A stretch of 64,000 nt of DNA from Clostridiales bacterium (GTDB taxonomy: Bacteria; Bacillota; Clostridia; Christensenellales; Borkfalkiaceae). The number at the start of each line of letters is the position of its first letter. Positions within the stretch are counted from its first letter, which is position 1. The position numbers and the translations under genes were made by a program. The notes below the pieces were generated by a model, which saw nothing but the letters and a program-made list of their open reading frames with translations, was not told where the DNA came from and searched no databases. Positions 34,275 to 43,799 of the stretch are shown in pieces. The stretch spans positions 79,263 through 143,262 of the forward strand of contig JAFLVO010000002.1 in NCBI GenBank assembly GCA_022508245.1, given 5' to 3'.

Positions 34275-35501
34275 ATGGCACATAACGTAATTGCAGAAGC
34301 CAAGAGATGTTTAAACTGTAAAAACCCCATGTGCAGAAAGGGCTGTCCAATAAACACGCCCATTCCCACCATGATTTCAGAGTTTTTGAACGGAAACATC
34401 CGCGAGGCGGGCAAGATGCTCTTCGACAACAACCCGCTTTCGGCGGTGTGTTCGCTCGTATGCAACCACGCCAACCAGTGCCAGGGACATTGCGTGCGCG
34501 GAATTAAGGGCGAACCTGTGCAGATAAGCGCTATCGAGCACTTCATTTCGTCCAATTATCTGGACTGCCTCGAAGTAGAAAAGGCTCCATCCAACGGCAT
34601 AAAGGTTGCCGTTGTCGGCTCGGGACCTGCGGGCATTACCATTTCAATCAAAATGGCACAGCTTGGGTACGACGTAACGGTGTTCGAATCCAAGACAAGA
34701 ATAGGCGGCGTTTTAAGGTATGGCATACCCGAATTCCGCCTGCCCAAGGCAATCGTAGACCGCTACGAAAAGCTGATGAGAAAGCTTGGCGTAAAAATCA
34801 AATTCAACATAACTATCGGCAAGGCGTTCGGCGTTGAGGAGCTCTTCCGCGACGGTTTTAAAGCCGTTTCAATAGGAACGGGCGTTACCTGGCCCATTGC
34901 GCTAAATATAAAGGGCGAAACGTTGGGGCACGTTCACTACGGCGTGCACTATCTTGAAAAGCCCGACGTCTACTACCTCGGCGAAAGCCTTATAATTATC
35001 GGCGCTGGGAATGTTGCAATGGACGTTGCAAGAACGGCTTTAAGAAGGGGCGTGCGCGACGTCAAAATTCTTGTCCGCAGCGATATGTACGCCGCAAGCG
35101 TGGAGGAGAAAGAGTACGCAGAGATAGAGGGTGCGCAATTTATTTACAATAAGCAGCCCGTTGAAATTACGGACGACGGCGTTATTTTTGCCGAGACAGT
35201 CTGCGACGAAAACCACAACGTAATACAGGTTACCGACAAGCAGGAGCTTATAAAAGCCGATTCGGTCATGATTTGTATCTCGCAGAGACCTTCAAATTTA
35301 ATTTTAACGCAGACGGCGGGGCTAGAAGTCAACGAAAGGGGACTTGCCAAAATCAACGAGGACGGCTCAACCTCGCGTGAGGGCGTGTTCGCTTCGGGCG
35401 ACGTAGTGCGCGGAGCAAAGACGGTAGTGGAGGCGGCTGAAACCTCTAAACGCGTCGCTATGACTATGGATAAATACTTAAAACGTTTACCTAAATACTA
35501 A
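34275..35501 (+). CDS. NAD(P)H/FAD oxidoreductase of the GltD/SudA/NfnB family
   Basis: A 408-residue flavoprotein. The N-terminal Fe-S helical domain has CLNCKNPMCRKGCP and CSLVCNHANQCQGHC. Then come the FAD loop VVGSGPAGITISIK near residue 113 and the NAD(P) loop IIGAGNVAMDVART near residue 238, and the C-terminal FAD motif VFASGDVVRGAKTVVEA. This is the small subunit plan shared by glutamate synthase, sulfide dehydrogenase and the NfnB part of the transhydrogenase. No large glutamate synthase or NfnA gene is adjacent, so the electron partner is unknown. GGAGAGG precedes the ATG. Confidence 0.87.
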   Translation: MAHNVIAEAKRCLNCKNPMCRKGCPINTPIPTMISEFLNGNIREAGKMLFDNNPLSAVCSLVCNHANQCQGHCVRGIKGEPVQISAIEHFISSNYLDCLEVEKAPSNGIKVAVVGSGPAGITISIKMAQLGYDVTVFESKTRIGGVLRYGIPEFRLPKAIVDRYEKLMRKLGVKIKFNITIGKAFGVEELFRDGFKAVSIGTGVTWPIALNIKGETLGHVHYGVHYLEKPDVYYLGESLIIIGAGNVAMDVARTALRRGVRDVKILVRSDMYAASVEEKEYAEIEGAQFIYNKQPVEITDDGVIFAETVCDENHNVIQVTDKQELIKADSVMICISQRPSNLILTQTAGLEVNERGLAKINEDGSTSREGVFASGDVVRGAKTVVEAAETSKRVAMTMDKYLKRLPKY

Positions 35502-35535
35502 ATATAACATATAATAAAAAACATTAGGAGGAATT

Positions 35536-37725
35536 ATGGAAAATCTGTTAATCATAATTGCGGGTATAGCCGTTGTGCTTGCCGTAGCTTATGCGATTTT
35601 CAACTACTTCAGTGTCAAAAAGCTTGAAGAAGGCACTGAAAAAATGGGTGAAATCGCGGGCGCAATACGAATAGGCGCGAACGCGTTTATCCGCTACGAA
35701 TACAAGCTCGTTGCCATTATCGGTTCGGTAATTGCCGTCGTCGTTCTGGTCGTAATAAGCTGGCAGGCGGCGTGTGCGTTCGTTTTAGGCGCAGTTATGA
35801 GTGCGCTTGCGGGCTGGGTCGGAATGAAGATAGCAACCTATGCCAACGTTCGCGTAACCAACAAGGCGCGCGAGAGCAAGGATTTGGGCAAGACGCTTAA
35901 AGTTGCTTTCAAGGGCGGCTCGGTTATGGGTCTGTGTGTTGCGGGTTTCGCGCTCCTCGGCATAGTTATAGTCTATCTCGTATTCGGACTTGCCGCAGGA
36001 CAGATTGAAAACATTGCAAAAGGCGTTCACGAAAAGAACTTTATAGGTCTTGAAACCTCGTTTACGATGACCCTTTCGGGCTATGCGCTCGGCTGTTCGA
36101 TAATCGCAATGTTCAACCGCGTGGGCGGCGGTATCTACACCAAAGCCGCGGATATGGGCGCAGACCTCGTAGGTAAAACCGAGGTGCACATTCCCGAGGA
36201 CGACCCCAGAAACCCCGCCACAATCGCCGATAACGTAGGCGACAACGTTGGCGACGTTGCGGGCTTGGGTAGCGACCTTTTGGAAAGCTACGTCGGCGCA
36301 ATTCTCTCCGCCGTAATTCTTGCGGGCGAGCTGTTTATGAACCTTTTGGAGTTTGGAAACGCTCAATTTTTAAAAACTCTTCTATTATTCCCCATAGTTT
36401 TTGCAGGCTGCGGACTTCTTGCCTGCATAATAGGAATTTCCTACATAGTTTTAAAACCCCGACTATCCAAAAATGTGCATATGGAGCTGAATATAGCAAC
36501 CTGGATATCGGCAGGAGTTACTGTTGGCGTTGGCTGTCTTTTAAGCTGGCTGATGTTTAAAGATTTCAAAGAAGTTGCAAACGAAACATTTAAGCTCGAC
36601 GGAATTAAATTCGTTGCGGGCGAGTTCAGCCCCTGGCTTGCGTCCGTCTGCGGAATTGTAGCGGGCATTGTTATAGGAATTATTTCCGAGTACTATACAA
36701 GCTACGACTACAAGCCCACGAAAAAGATTTCTCACTCCTCCAAAGAGGGTTCTGCGCTGACGATAACTCAGGGTCTTGCAAACGGCATGATAAGCTGTAT
36801 GCTTCCCGTAGTTGTGCTTGCGGCGGCTATTTTCGGCGCGTATGCAATTGCAGGTCTGTACGGAATTTCGTGTGCGGCGTTCGGTATGCTCTCATTCGTG
36901 GCGGCAACCGTTTCGGTGGACACTTACGGACCTATTTCGGACAACGCCGGCGGCATTGCCGAGATGAGTGAACTCGGCGAGGACGTGCGCGGCATTACCG
37001 ACAAGCTTGACAGCGTGGGCAACACCACGGCGGCTATCGGCAAGGGCTTTGCAATAGGCAGTGCGGCGTTTGCGGCGCTCTCGCTTATGACTTCGTACCT
37101 CTTTGCGTTCGCAAAAATAGACGTAATAGAGGAGCTTGTATTAAACCTTATGAAGCCCCTCACGCTGTGCGGTGCGCTGTGTGGCGGCGCTTTGCCTTTC
37201 TTCTTCTCGGGAATGCTCATTGAAGCTGTTGCAAAGGCGGCAAGAAAGATGGTGGACGAGGTTCGCCGTCAGTTCCACGACATACCCGGTATTTTGGAGG
37301 GCACAGCTAAACCCGACTACAAGACCTGTATCGAAATTTCCTCGCAGGGCGCACTTAAAGAAATGCGCGTACCCTGCATATTCTGTATTCTGTTCCCCTT
37401 GGTTACGGGCTTTATCTTCGGACCCGAATTTGTCGGCGGCGTGCTGATTGGCGCAACTATTTCGGCAATTATGCTTGCGCTCTTCTGCGGCAACGCGGGC
37501 GGCGCGTGGGATAACGCCAAAAAGTACATAGAGGCAGGCGGAGTAGAGGGAGAGAAAAAGGGTACTCCCGCGCACGACGCGTCTGTTGTCGGCGACACCG
37601 TGGGCGACCCCCTCAAAGATACGGTAGGACCTTCGCTCGACATACTTATTAAAATAATGTCAACCATATCCCTGGTTGCGGTGGTACTGTTCGGACAGTT
37701 CAACCTCTTCGGACTGTTTATGTAA
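35536..37725 (+). CDS. hppA: K+-dependent membrane pyrophosphatase, ion-pumping
   Basis: A 729-residue integral membrane pump with about 16 helices that couples pyrophosphate hydrolysis to export of Na+ (or H+). The pyrophosphate site is seen in ADMGADLVGKTEVHIPEDDP and DNVGDNVGDVAGLGSD; the second acidic site is DTYGPISDNAGGIAEM; the third is GDTVGDPLKDTVGPS. The stretch GNTTAAIGKG has Ala at the position that distinguishes K+-dependent from K+-independent (Lys) enzymes; this subclass commonly pumps sodium. AGGAGG precedes the ATG. It could recycle biosynthetic pyrophosphate and support the sodium-linked transporters nearby. Confidence 0.95.
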   Translation: MENLLIIIAGIAVVLAVAYAIFNYFSVKKLEEGTEKMGEIAGAIRIGANAFIRYEYKLVAIIGSVIAVVVLVVISWQAACAFVLGAVMSALAGWVGMKIATYANVRVTNKARESKDLGKTLKVAFKGGSVMGLCVAGFALLGIVIVYLVFGLAAGQIENIAKGVHEKNFIGLETSFTMTLSGYALGCSIIAMFNRVGGGIYTKAADMGADLVGKTEVHIPEDDPRNPATIADNVGDNVGDVAGLGSDLLESYVGAILSAVILAGELFMNLLEFGNAQFLKTLLLFPIVFAGCGLLACIIGISYIVLKPRLSKNVHMELNIATWISAGVTVGVGCLLSWLMFKDFKEVANETFKLDGIKFVAGEFSPWLASVCGIVAGIVIGIISEYYTSYDYKPTKKISHSSKEGSALTITQGLANGMISCMLPVVVLAAAIFGAYAIAGLYGISCAAFGMLSFVAATVSVDTYGPISDNAGGIAEMSELGEDVRGITDKLDSVGNTTAAIGKGFAIGSAAFAALSLMTSYLFAFAKIDVIEELVLNLMKPLTLCGALCGGALPFFFSGMLIEAVAKAARKMVDEVRRQFHDIPGILEGTAKPDYKTCIEISSQGALKEMRVPCIFCILFPLVTGFIFGPEFVGGVLIGATISAIMLALFCGNAGGAWDNAKKYIEAGGVEGEKKGTPAHDASVVGDTVGDPLKDTVGPSLDILIKIMSTISLVAVVLFGQFNLFGLFM

Positions 37726-37741
37726 ATAATCCTTTAAATAA

Positions 37742-37775
37742 AAAAGCTCTCGGGCAACTGCCCGAGAGCTTTTAA
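37742..37775. terminator. bidirectional terminator, hppA and Xre-membrane gene
   Basis: GCTCTCGGGC and GCCCGAGAGC pair around AACT, flanked by A and T runs, serving both convergent genes. Confidence 0.9.
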
Positions 37776-37780
37776 TTATA

Positions 37781-39352
37781 TCAGATTTTGTAAGATAACT
37801 TTTTTCGTTTTGTAAGATAAATTACGGAGCATACCGCCAAAGCCACGCAGGTTATTATCGTAAAGCAGAACCAGGCAAGTTGATTAATGTGATAATGCAC
37901 CGAGTGATACAAACCGTATTCGCCCGTAGAATAATTTTTACCCACGTAGTCTCCGCTGGAATAACGTATCAGAAATGAGTAGTAAAACGTATACTGTTTT
38001 TCCCCGTTTTCATCCATCCAGAAGTCTTTATAATTTATGTGTGTCGGTAAATACAACACATAATCGAAATTTTCATAAGTTTTATCATGGTAAACTTTAA
38101 CGATTGTTCCCCAGGCAACGTTTTCATAGCATTCATACGTTTCACCCGTTTCTTCCAGCACCTCTTCATGTTTATACATTATTCTATACGGTGTGTAAAG
38201 GTCGTTTGCGTCATACCAGTCCGTAGCTCCGTAAAAACCGTTGCCGAGATCTGACCACAAGTATTCGCCATACCAAATCTGCGGAAACTGCAAAACGAAC
38301 TTATTTGACGGCAAGTCGAATTCTTTTACCGTTTCGTCGTCTAAAATCAGGGTTTGGGATAGCTCTCTGAATTTTTCAAAGTCCTTCGTATGCGTTTCCG
38401 TTGCCTCGTTACCGGGAATCCACATGGGGTTGAGCACGTCAATGGATACGAAACTGAAAACTATTGCAACTATCAAAAACGGCGCAACGATACTTGAACA
38501 GATTATGCTCAACTTGCGGAACAGCTTTTTGTTTTTCTTATGCGTTGAAAGCTGCGTCTCGTCGCCGTAGTTTTTAACGGATAAAAGAGCAGAGCATATT
38601 CCCCAAATCAAATAGGAAAGTCCGATTACTGCCGATGCGCAAATAAAGCCTATAAAAATAGGCGTTCTGTCGATGTGCACGCTTACATCCATTAAGCTGA
38701 TAGTATATACACCGCCCTTTACAATTAAAAATATAAGGGTTGCAATTGAAAACGCCAGATAGGGCAGGGAAAAGAGGGTTAAAGAAAGCGAATTTTTGTG
38801 TTTTACGCACAGCGCAAGCGAATTTGCCTTTTTAGTTAACTCTTCGTCGGAATTTTCGGCTGAATTGCCGTCTATAAGCCCTTCCGCAAGCAGGGTGGTA
38901 GATTCAAAAAAGATTAAAAGTATGGTCATAGTGACGGCTCCGCAAAAGCCGACTATCGAAAGCAGTATTCCGACCCACGACGCAATTGAAGTGTATGTCA
39001 AAAACGCAAAGCCGAGTATATTTAAAATTATGGAAAGCAGCCCAAACGCGGTAAATATTAAATGCTTGACCGAAAACTTGCCGTAATTTTTCCTCGTCAA
39101 TAAATGCCTTGATTTTTCGGAAATTTGCGCCTGCTCGTTGCTTTTTATCCGTTCGCCTCTCAAAATTTCGTCTACAGTAACTTCGTACAGGTCGGCAATC
39201 GCCGGCAGAGTAAGGGCGTCGGGGGTTGTTCTGTCCGTTTCCCACGACGACAAAGTTTTATTGGAAATATTTAATTTGTCCGCAACTTCCTCTTGCGTCA
39301 ATCCCTTTGCCTTCCTCAGCGTGGCAAGAAATTTTCCGATAGTTTGTTTCAC
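37781..39352 (-). CDS. Xre-type regulator fused to a membrane domain
   Basis: A 523-residue one-component membrane regulator. Residues 1-65 are a Cro/C1 helix-turn-helix (LRKAKGLTQEEVADKL, ISNKTLSSWETDRTTPD). After a linker come about six membrane helices (about 95-290), then an extracellular domain of about 190 residues rich in Tyr and Trp, and a last helix near residue 500. The start is GTG at 39352 with AGGAGAG upstream. The layout suggests that an outside signal changes DNA binding at the membrane; signal and targets unknown. It stands alone between terminators. Confidence 0.82.
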   Translation of the reverse strand: MKQTIGKFLATLRKAKGLTQEEVADKLNISNKTLSSWETDRTTPDALTLPAIADLYEVTVDEILRGERIKSNEQAQISEKSRHLLTRKNYGKFSVKHLIFTAFGLLSIILNILGFAFLTYTSIASWVGILLSIVGFCGAVTMTILLIFFESTTLLAEGLIDGNSAENSDEELTKKANSLALCVKHKNSLSLTLFSLPYLAFSIATLIFLIVKGGVYTISLMDVSVHIDRTPIFIGFICASAVIGLSYLIWGICSALLSVKNYGDETQLSTHKKNKKLFRKLSIICSSIVAPFLIVAIVFSFVSIDVLNPMWIPGNEATETHTKDFEKFRELSQTLILDDETVKEFDLPSNKFVLQFPQIWYGEYLWSDLGNGFYGATDWYDANDLYTPYRIMYKHEEVLEETGETYECYENVAWGTIVKVYHDKTYENFDYVLYLPTHINYKDFWMDENGEKQYTFYYSFLIRYSSGDYVGKNYSTGEYGLYHSVHYHINQLAWFCFTIITCVALAVCSVIYLTKRKKLSYKI

Positions 39353-39498
39353 TTTTCTCTCCTATAAATGAGTTTTATTACAGTCAACTGCGCTTTTTAC
39401 GGTTATATTCTACAATAAGACGAACTATATTTCAACGAAAAGGTGTAGAAAAAGCTCTATAAATCATAGATTTTTGTGGAAATTGATTTGAATTTTCC

Positions 39499-39535
39499 AT
39501 ATAAAAGCGCCCGCACCTTTAAGTGCGGGCGCATA
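39499..39535 (-). terminator. terminator of the PfkB kinase gene
   Basis: GCGCCCGCAC and GTGCGGGCGC form a 10-bp stem; the minus strand continues with TTTTATAT. Confidence 0.85.
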
Positions 39536-39548
39536 AATTTAAAACCTA

Positions 39549-40583
39549 TTATCTGCGGATTTCGTATTCCTGATTCATAAGCTTCATAATAGACGATTCG
39601 TCGTCGGTAATGTTGAAGTCGCCGTGCATGGTGTGTTTGATAACCGAGGAAGCAACTGCAAAATTTACTATATCATCGGGAGGCATCTGGCGCATTATGG
39701 CGTAAATCATACCGCTTGCAAAAGCGTCGCCGCCGCCCACGCGGTCTAAGATATTAAATCTGAAGGTACGGCTCTCGTAGGTTTCGCCGTCGTACCACAT
39801 AAAGGCTTTAAGGCTGTTCTCACTGCCCGAGTGAACGTAGCGCACGTGTCTGCCTATTGCCTTGAAGTTGTAGCGCTTATGCAGTTCTCTGAAAATTCTG
39901 TCCTGCTCCTTGTAGGTGGGGTTCATGGAAAGCCCGTCTTTCATATCCTTGCCGCTCTCGTCGCGAAGATTTATGGGCTCAATGCCGAAGAGTACGTCAA
40001 CGTATGGCAGATACTCCGTAATGCAGTCGCGCGCCTCCTGCCAGCCCCACAGAGCCGAGCGGAAGTTGCAGTCAAAGCTGACGGTAAGTCCAAGCTCTTT
40101 CGCGGCTTTAAGCGCGTTTGTTATAAGCACGCGGCAGTTTTTAGAAAGCGCGGGGGTAATTCCCGAAAGGTGAAGCCACGTGAATTTTTCCAATATCGCC
40201 TTAAAGTCCACCTTAGAGAAATCGTATGTTGCAAAGGAGGAGTCCTTTCTGTCGTAGGTTACTTTGGACGAGCGCACGCCGAAGCCCTCTTCAAGGAAGT
40301 AAATGCCCATTCTGCCCTTGTCGGAATAGATACAGGGCGAGCAATGAACGTCGTTACTTCTGAGATAACGGATAGCCGCCTTGCCTATTGAGGAGTCGGG
40401 CACGACGGTAAAGTAAGAGCTATCCACGCCGAGGTTGGAAAGGGATGCCGCAACGTTAGCCTCTGCACCGCCGTAGGTTACTTTAAACTCGTCTGTCGTT
40501 CTTATCTTCTCGTAGTTAGGGGGGGAAAGGCGCAAGAGCAATTCACCCATCGTAATAAATCTGATATCTTTAACAGATGCCAT
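39549..40583 (-). CDS. kdgK: PfkB-family sugar kinase, probable 2-keto-3-deoxygluconate kinase
   Basis: A 344-residue ribokinase-fold enzyme. The substrate signature YGGAEANVAASLSNLG is near residue 37 and the ATP/anion-hole signature DRVGGGDAFASGM near residue 282. The start MGELLLRLSPP and length match 2-dehydro-3-deoxygluconokinases, which feed uronic acid breakdown into the Entner-Doudoroff aldolase step. The aldolase gene is not seen nearby. ATG at 40583 follows GGGAGAA. The substrate call is by resemblance, not proof. Confidence 0.82.
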   Translation of the reverse strand: MASVKDIRFITMGELLLRLSPPNYEKIRTTDEFKVTYGGAEANVAASLSNLGVDSSYFTVVPDSSIGKAAIRYLRSNDVHCSPCIYSDKGRMGIYFLEEGFGVRSSKVTYDRKDSSFATYDFSKVDFKAILEKFTWLHLSGITPALSKNCRVLITNALKAAKELGLTVSFDCNFRSALWGWQEARDCITEYLPYVDVLFGIEPINLRDESGKDMKDGLSMNPTYKEQDRIFRELHKRYNFKAIGRHVRYVHSGSENSLKAFMWYDGETYESRTFRFNILDRVGGGDAFASGMIYAIMRQMPPDDIVNFAVASSVIKHTMHGDFNITDDESSIMKLMNQEYEIRR

Positions 40584-40739
40584 AAATTTTCTCCCTATTT
40601 ATGTACTGTATATATTATAACACTCATTTATTTGTTTGTACATACCCCTTTTTAAAATTCGTTGCAAAATTTTTAATTTTTTGATATTATGGAGTAAACA
40701 AGCGGGCATGTGTCAATGTCCGAAAGGGCGCAAATTTTC

Positions 40740-40768
40740 AATTGCCCCCCATATATGCTTGAAATAAC
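40740..40768 (+). repeat. 29-bp dispersed repeat, copy 3
   Basis: AATTG, six C, ATATATGC, TTG, AAATAAC. GGGC at 40726-40729 can pair with GCCC at its start, as in copy 2. It lies in the leader of the dehydrogenase gene, 23 bases before the ATG. Confidence 0.6.
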
Positions 40769-40791
40769 TTAAATTCAGGAGATTTTTATAA

Positions 40792-41733
40792 ATGAAAATT
40801 GCGATAAACACAAGCGGGCTAGGAGGTAATGTAGATTTATCCGAATTTGAAAAATTCGGCGAGACGGTATACTTTGCGGATATAGAGAGGGAGGAGCTTT
40901 TTAGTCTTGCTGCCGACTGCGACGCGATGATAATAAACAAAATCGTGGTGAACGAGGAGCTTCTTGCCGCCTGTCCCAAATTAAAATACGTGGGGGTATT
41001 TGCAACGGGCTACAACGTTGTGGATATAGAGGCGTGCAGGAAGAGAGGAATTACCGTTACAAACGTTCCCGGATATTCCACTAACGCCGTCGCCCAGCTC
41101 GCGTTTGCCCTGCTTTTAAATTTCCTCGGTGCAATAGATAAATACACTGCCTCCGTCGCGGCGGGAGATTGGGTAAAGAGCAAATGCTTTACCTATACTC
41201 CATATCCTACGTACGAGCTGCACGGCAAGACCTTCGGAATTTACGGGTACGGCAATATCGGAAAGGCGGTTGCAAAAATTGCCGACGCTTTCGGGGCAAA
41301 CGTAATAATTTGTACAAGAACGCAACCTAAAAACTGCCCGTACCCTCTTGTCTCACAGGAAGAGCTTTTTAAAACAAGCGATATAATTTCGCTGCACTGT
41401 CCGCTGACGGACGTGACCTCAAACCTCATAAACGAGCACACTCTCTCGCTTATGAAAAGGAGTGCGGTGTTAATAAATACCGCGCGGGGCGGTCTTGTGG
41501 ACGAGGCGGCACTTGCTAAGGCTCTGAACAGCGGCAGGATTGCAGGCGCGTGTGCTGATACGGTTACGGTCGAGCCCATGAAGGCGGATAATCCCCTTCT
41601 TCACGCAAAAAACTGCTATATTACTCCGCATATCGCTTGGACGGCAACGGAGGCAAAGGAAAGACTTGTCAAAATTGCCGCCGAAAACCTTAAGGCGTTT
41701 TTAGACGGTAATCCCCAAAACGTAGTCAGCTAA
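40792..41733 (+). CDS. D-2-hydroxyacid dehydrogenase, glycerate dehydrogenase-like
   Basis: A 313-residue NAD(P)-dependent dehydrogenase, probably reducing hydroxypyruvate or a similar 2-oxoacid. The dinucleotide motif GIYGYGNIGKAVAKIA lies near residue 149, the catalytic Arg in NTARGGLVDEAAL, the Glu nearby in TVTVEPM and the His in YITPHIAWTATEA. It is more like glycerate dehydrogenase than the SerA at 2781. AGGAG lies 15 bases before the ATG. It ends at a strong terminator. It is divergent from the PfkB kinase, so both may belong to sugar-acid metabolism. Confidence 0.87.
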   Translation: MKIAINTSGLGGNVDLSEFEKFGETVYFADIEREELFSLAADCDAMIINKIVVNEELLAACPKLKYVGVFATGYNVVDIEACRKRGITVTNVPGYSTNAVAQLAFALLLNFLGAIDKYTASVAAGDWVKSKCFTYTPYPTYELHGKTFGIYGYGNIGKAVAKIADAFGANVIICTRTQPKNCPYPLVSQEELFKTSDIISLHCPLTDVTSNLINEHTLSLMKRSAVLINTARGGLVDEAALAKALNSGRIAGACADTVTVEPMKADNPLLHAKNCYITPHIAWTATEAKERLVKIAAENLKAFLDGNPQNVVS

Positions 41734-41742
41734 AAAACTAAT

Positions 41743-41778
41743 AGCCCCGACCGCAACAGCGGTCGGGGCTGTAAATTT
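41743..41778. terminator. bidirectional terminator
   Basis: AGCCCCGACCGC and GCGGTCGGGGCT pair around AACA. The plus strand continues into TAAATTTTA, the minus strand into a run of T, serving both convergent genes. Confidence 0.9.
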
Positions 41779-41801
41779 TACTGCTCTTAAAGCGGTTACG
41801 A

Positions 41802-42446
41802 TCAACGAACTCCGTCCCACTCGTCCAAAAATTCGGCTACGTAGGCTTTCATATACTCGTCTCTTTGTTGCGCTATCTCTTTTGCCGCATCAGTGTTCAT
41901 CATGCCCCTCAACAAAAACAGTTTTTCGTAAAAGTGATTCAAAGTTGTTGAAACGTGATTGCGGTATTCGTCCGCATTCATATTCATGGCGGGCTTAATA
42001 TCAGGGTCGTGAATAACTCTGTTGTGGTTGCCACCGTACGCAAACGCCCTCGCAATACCTATTGCACCGATCGCGTCAAGCCTGTCGGCGTCCTGCACGC
42101 ACTTGCCCTCAATAGTTTTTGGCACGACGGAGTCGGTTCCCTTAAAGGAAATTTCGCTTATAATATCGCAGATTGTCTTTATCATTTCAGGCGAAACGCC
42201 GTGCTCCCTCAAAAAACCTACAGCCCTGTCCTTGTGTTTATGCGTTTGGGGCGAAAGCTTTATATCGTCCACGTCGTGCAAAAGCGCCGCAAGCTGAACG
42301 GTCAAAAGATGAGCGTTTTCCTTAATCGCAATTTTTGTTGCGGTGTTGTAGACCCTCAACGTGTGAAAGTAGTCGTGCCCGCTGTGGTCGTCCTCAAAAA
42401 TATTCCTGACAAAGCAAATTGCGCCGTCAATTATCGCGTTATCCAT
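41802..42446 (-). CDS. HD-domain phosphohydrolase
   Basis: A 214-residue metal-dependent phosphohydrolase of the YpgQ type. Metal ligands are in HDYFHTLRV near residue 26, the HD pair in ALLHDVDDIK near residue 57, and the Asp of QDADRLDAIGAIGIAR near residue 121. Such enzymes cleave nucleotides such as (deoxy)nucleoside triphosphates; substrate here unknown. ATG 42446 has GAGGTG upstream; an in-frame GTG at 42458 is less likely. Confidence 0.88.
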   Translation of the reverse strand: MDNAIIDGAICFVRNIFEDDHSGHDYFHTLRVYNTATKIAIKENAHLLTVQLAALLHDVDDIKLSPQTHKHKDRAVGFLREHGVSPEMIKTICDIISEISFKGTDSVVPKTIEGKCVQDADRLDAIGAIGIARAFAYGGNHNRVIHDPDIKPAMNMNADEYRNHVSTTLNHFYEKLFLLRGMMNTDAAKEIAQQRDEYMKAYVAEFLDEWDGVR

Positions 42447-42484
42447 ATTACACCTCACATTTTCAACTATTTAATAAAAGACTC

Positions 42485-42524
42485 TAAAAAACAAGAACAA
42501 CGGGTTTTGCCCGCTGTTCTTTTA
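42485..42524 (-). terminator. terminator after lipoprotein gene
   Basis: AAGAACA..CGGG and CCCG..TGTTCTT pair with one mismatch; the minus strand continues with a T run. Confidence 0.8.
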
Positions 42525-42542
42525 AGTCGGCTTTACTTGAAA

Positions 42543-43652
42543 TTACTTATCCCAAAGGGTTGAAGTTACATTCTGAAGAGTATATTCCAGCGTACCCAGA
42601 TTGAATACTATCGGCACCGAAATTTTAAGCAGGGTAGCTCGGCCGACGTTGTTGCGCTTATTTTCAACCTTTGCAAACCAATATGTCTGCGAAACACCCT
42701 GAAGCTGTCTGTTGGTCTTAACCGAAACGGCAGTTGTATTCAGTCCGTCGCCTATGTTTGCCTCGTTTTCGTCGGGTATATACAGCCCCTTATTCTGCAA
42801 CGCCGTTGCGATTTCGCCCTTTTTCGCACCCAAAGAGGTAGAGGGTGAGCTCAGAGTAAACGAATCTATTCCGTTTAATGGCGTGTACAGCTCGATTGTC
42901 TGGTCAAACCCGCTTCCGATGAGGGCGCGAAGCACAATGTCAAGCGAGGTCACGTCAAAGAGCGAATTGGATGTACCGCCCACGCCTCGGCTCTTCGTGC
43001 TGTTTTTATTGTTGATGTTGTTCGTAATTTGGGAAATTGCAGATTTCCCGTTGTACGAGTAGAATGTTTCATACGCCTCGTCGCAGAGCGTGTAGCAATC
43101 GGAAAGCTTTTTAGCCTGCAATGTTGCGGGTGCGGGGCTCTTTATAACCTGCTTTGAATAGAGGGGGCGAAGCTCGTCCTCAACCGACAAAAAGTAACAT
43201 TCCGTAGTTATTTTCGATTCAAGAGAGCCGCTCTCATCGGAGCCGCACTTGTAGGTTACGTTTGCCGAAAATTCGGTGTGGTAGTAGTAGGAAATAATAT
43301 TCTTGCCCTCGTAGCTGCTCTTGTGGTCTTCGTGGATGAGAGCGTCGTCATTGAATTTTTTTGCATAGAACTCGGTGGTATAGATACCGTTTTCGTATTT
43401 TACCGAGTAGGTATCGTTCCCTACGGAAGGTTTTTTGAATTCTACGCCGTAGGTAATTATTTCCTTATACTCTTCTTTATCGGTAACACCATCTGTAAAC
43501 GTGGGCTGAATATTTTTGTAGCCCGTGTAGGTATACCAATTCGAAGCAAGCGGAGAAACGTTTTTACTCGTACCGTTGCAGCTTGAACAGCCAGCCATAA
43601 AAACACAGCTTGCGGCAAGTGTTACGGCTATAATGCCAAGTCCCTTTCTCAT
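42543..43652 (-). CDS. lipoprotein of unknown function
   Basis: A 369-residue lipoprotein. The signal MRKGLGIIAVTLAASCVFM ends in the lipobox MAGC, so the mature protein is anchored outside the membrane. The mature part is strand-rich with many Tyr, Ser, Thr and Asn. It has a cysteine pair (CSSC) right at the lipid site and four more cysteines later. I recognise no family. AAGGA precedes the ATG, and a good promoter lies at 43696-43724. Confidence 0.85.
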   Translation of the reverse strand: MRKGLGIIAVTLAASCVFMAGCSSCNGTSKNVSPLASNWYTYTGYKNIQPTFTDGVTDKEEYKEIITYGVEFKKPSVGNDTYSVKYENGIYTTEFYAKKFNDDALIHEDHKSSYEGKNIISYYYHTEFSANVTYKCGSDESGSLESKITTECYFLSVEDELRPLYSKQVIKSPAPATLQAKKLSDCYTLCDEAYETFYSYNGKSAISQITNNINNKNSTKSRGVGGTSNSLFDVTSLDIVLRALIGSGFDQTIELYTPLNGIDSFTLSSPSTSLGAKKGEIATALQNKGLYIPDENEANIGDGLNTTAVSVKTNRQLQGVSQTYWFAKVENKRNNVGRATLLKISVPIVFNLGTLEYTLQNVTSTLWDK

Positions 43653-43695
43653 AAATTAATCCTTATAACCAAAATTTAACCTTAATTTCCCGCCC

Positions 43696-43724
43696 ATTAT
43701 ATCATATATTTTTAAAATTGTAAA
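43696..43724 (-). promoter_or_regulatory. lipoprotein promoter
   Basis: Minus strand TTTACA (43724-43719), 17 bases, TATAAT (43701-43696). Confidence 0.75.
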
Positions 43725-43765
43725 ACTTTTCAATATAAAATACCCAAAAACCGATAAGATTATGG

Positions 43766-43771
43766 TATTAT
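43766..43771 (+). promoter_or_regulatory. addB-addA extended -10
   Basis: TGG followed by TATTAT gives an extended -10 about 29 bases before the addB start. No good -35 is seen. Confidence 0.45.
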
Positions 43772-43799
43772 ATAGGTAAGAATTCGGTGGTGCATAAGT

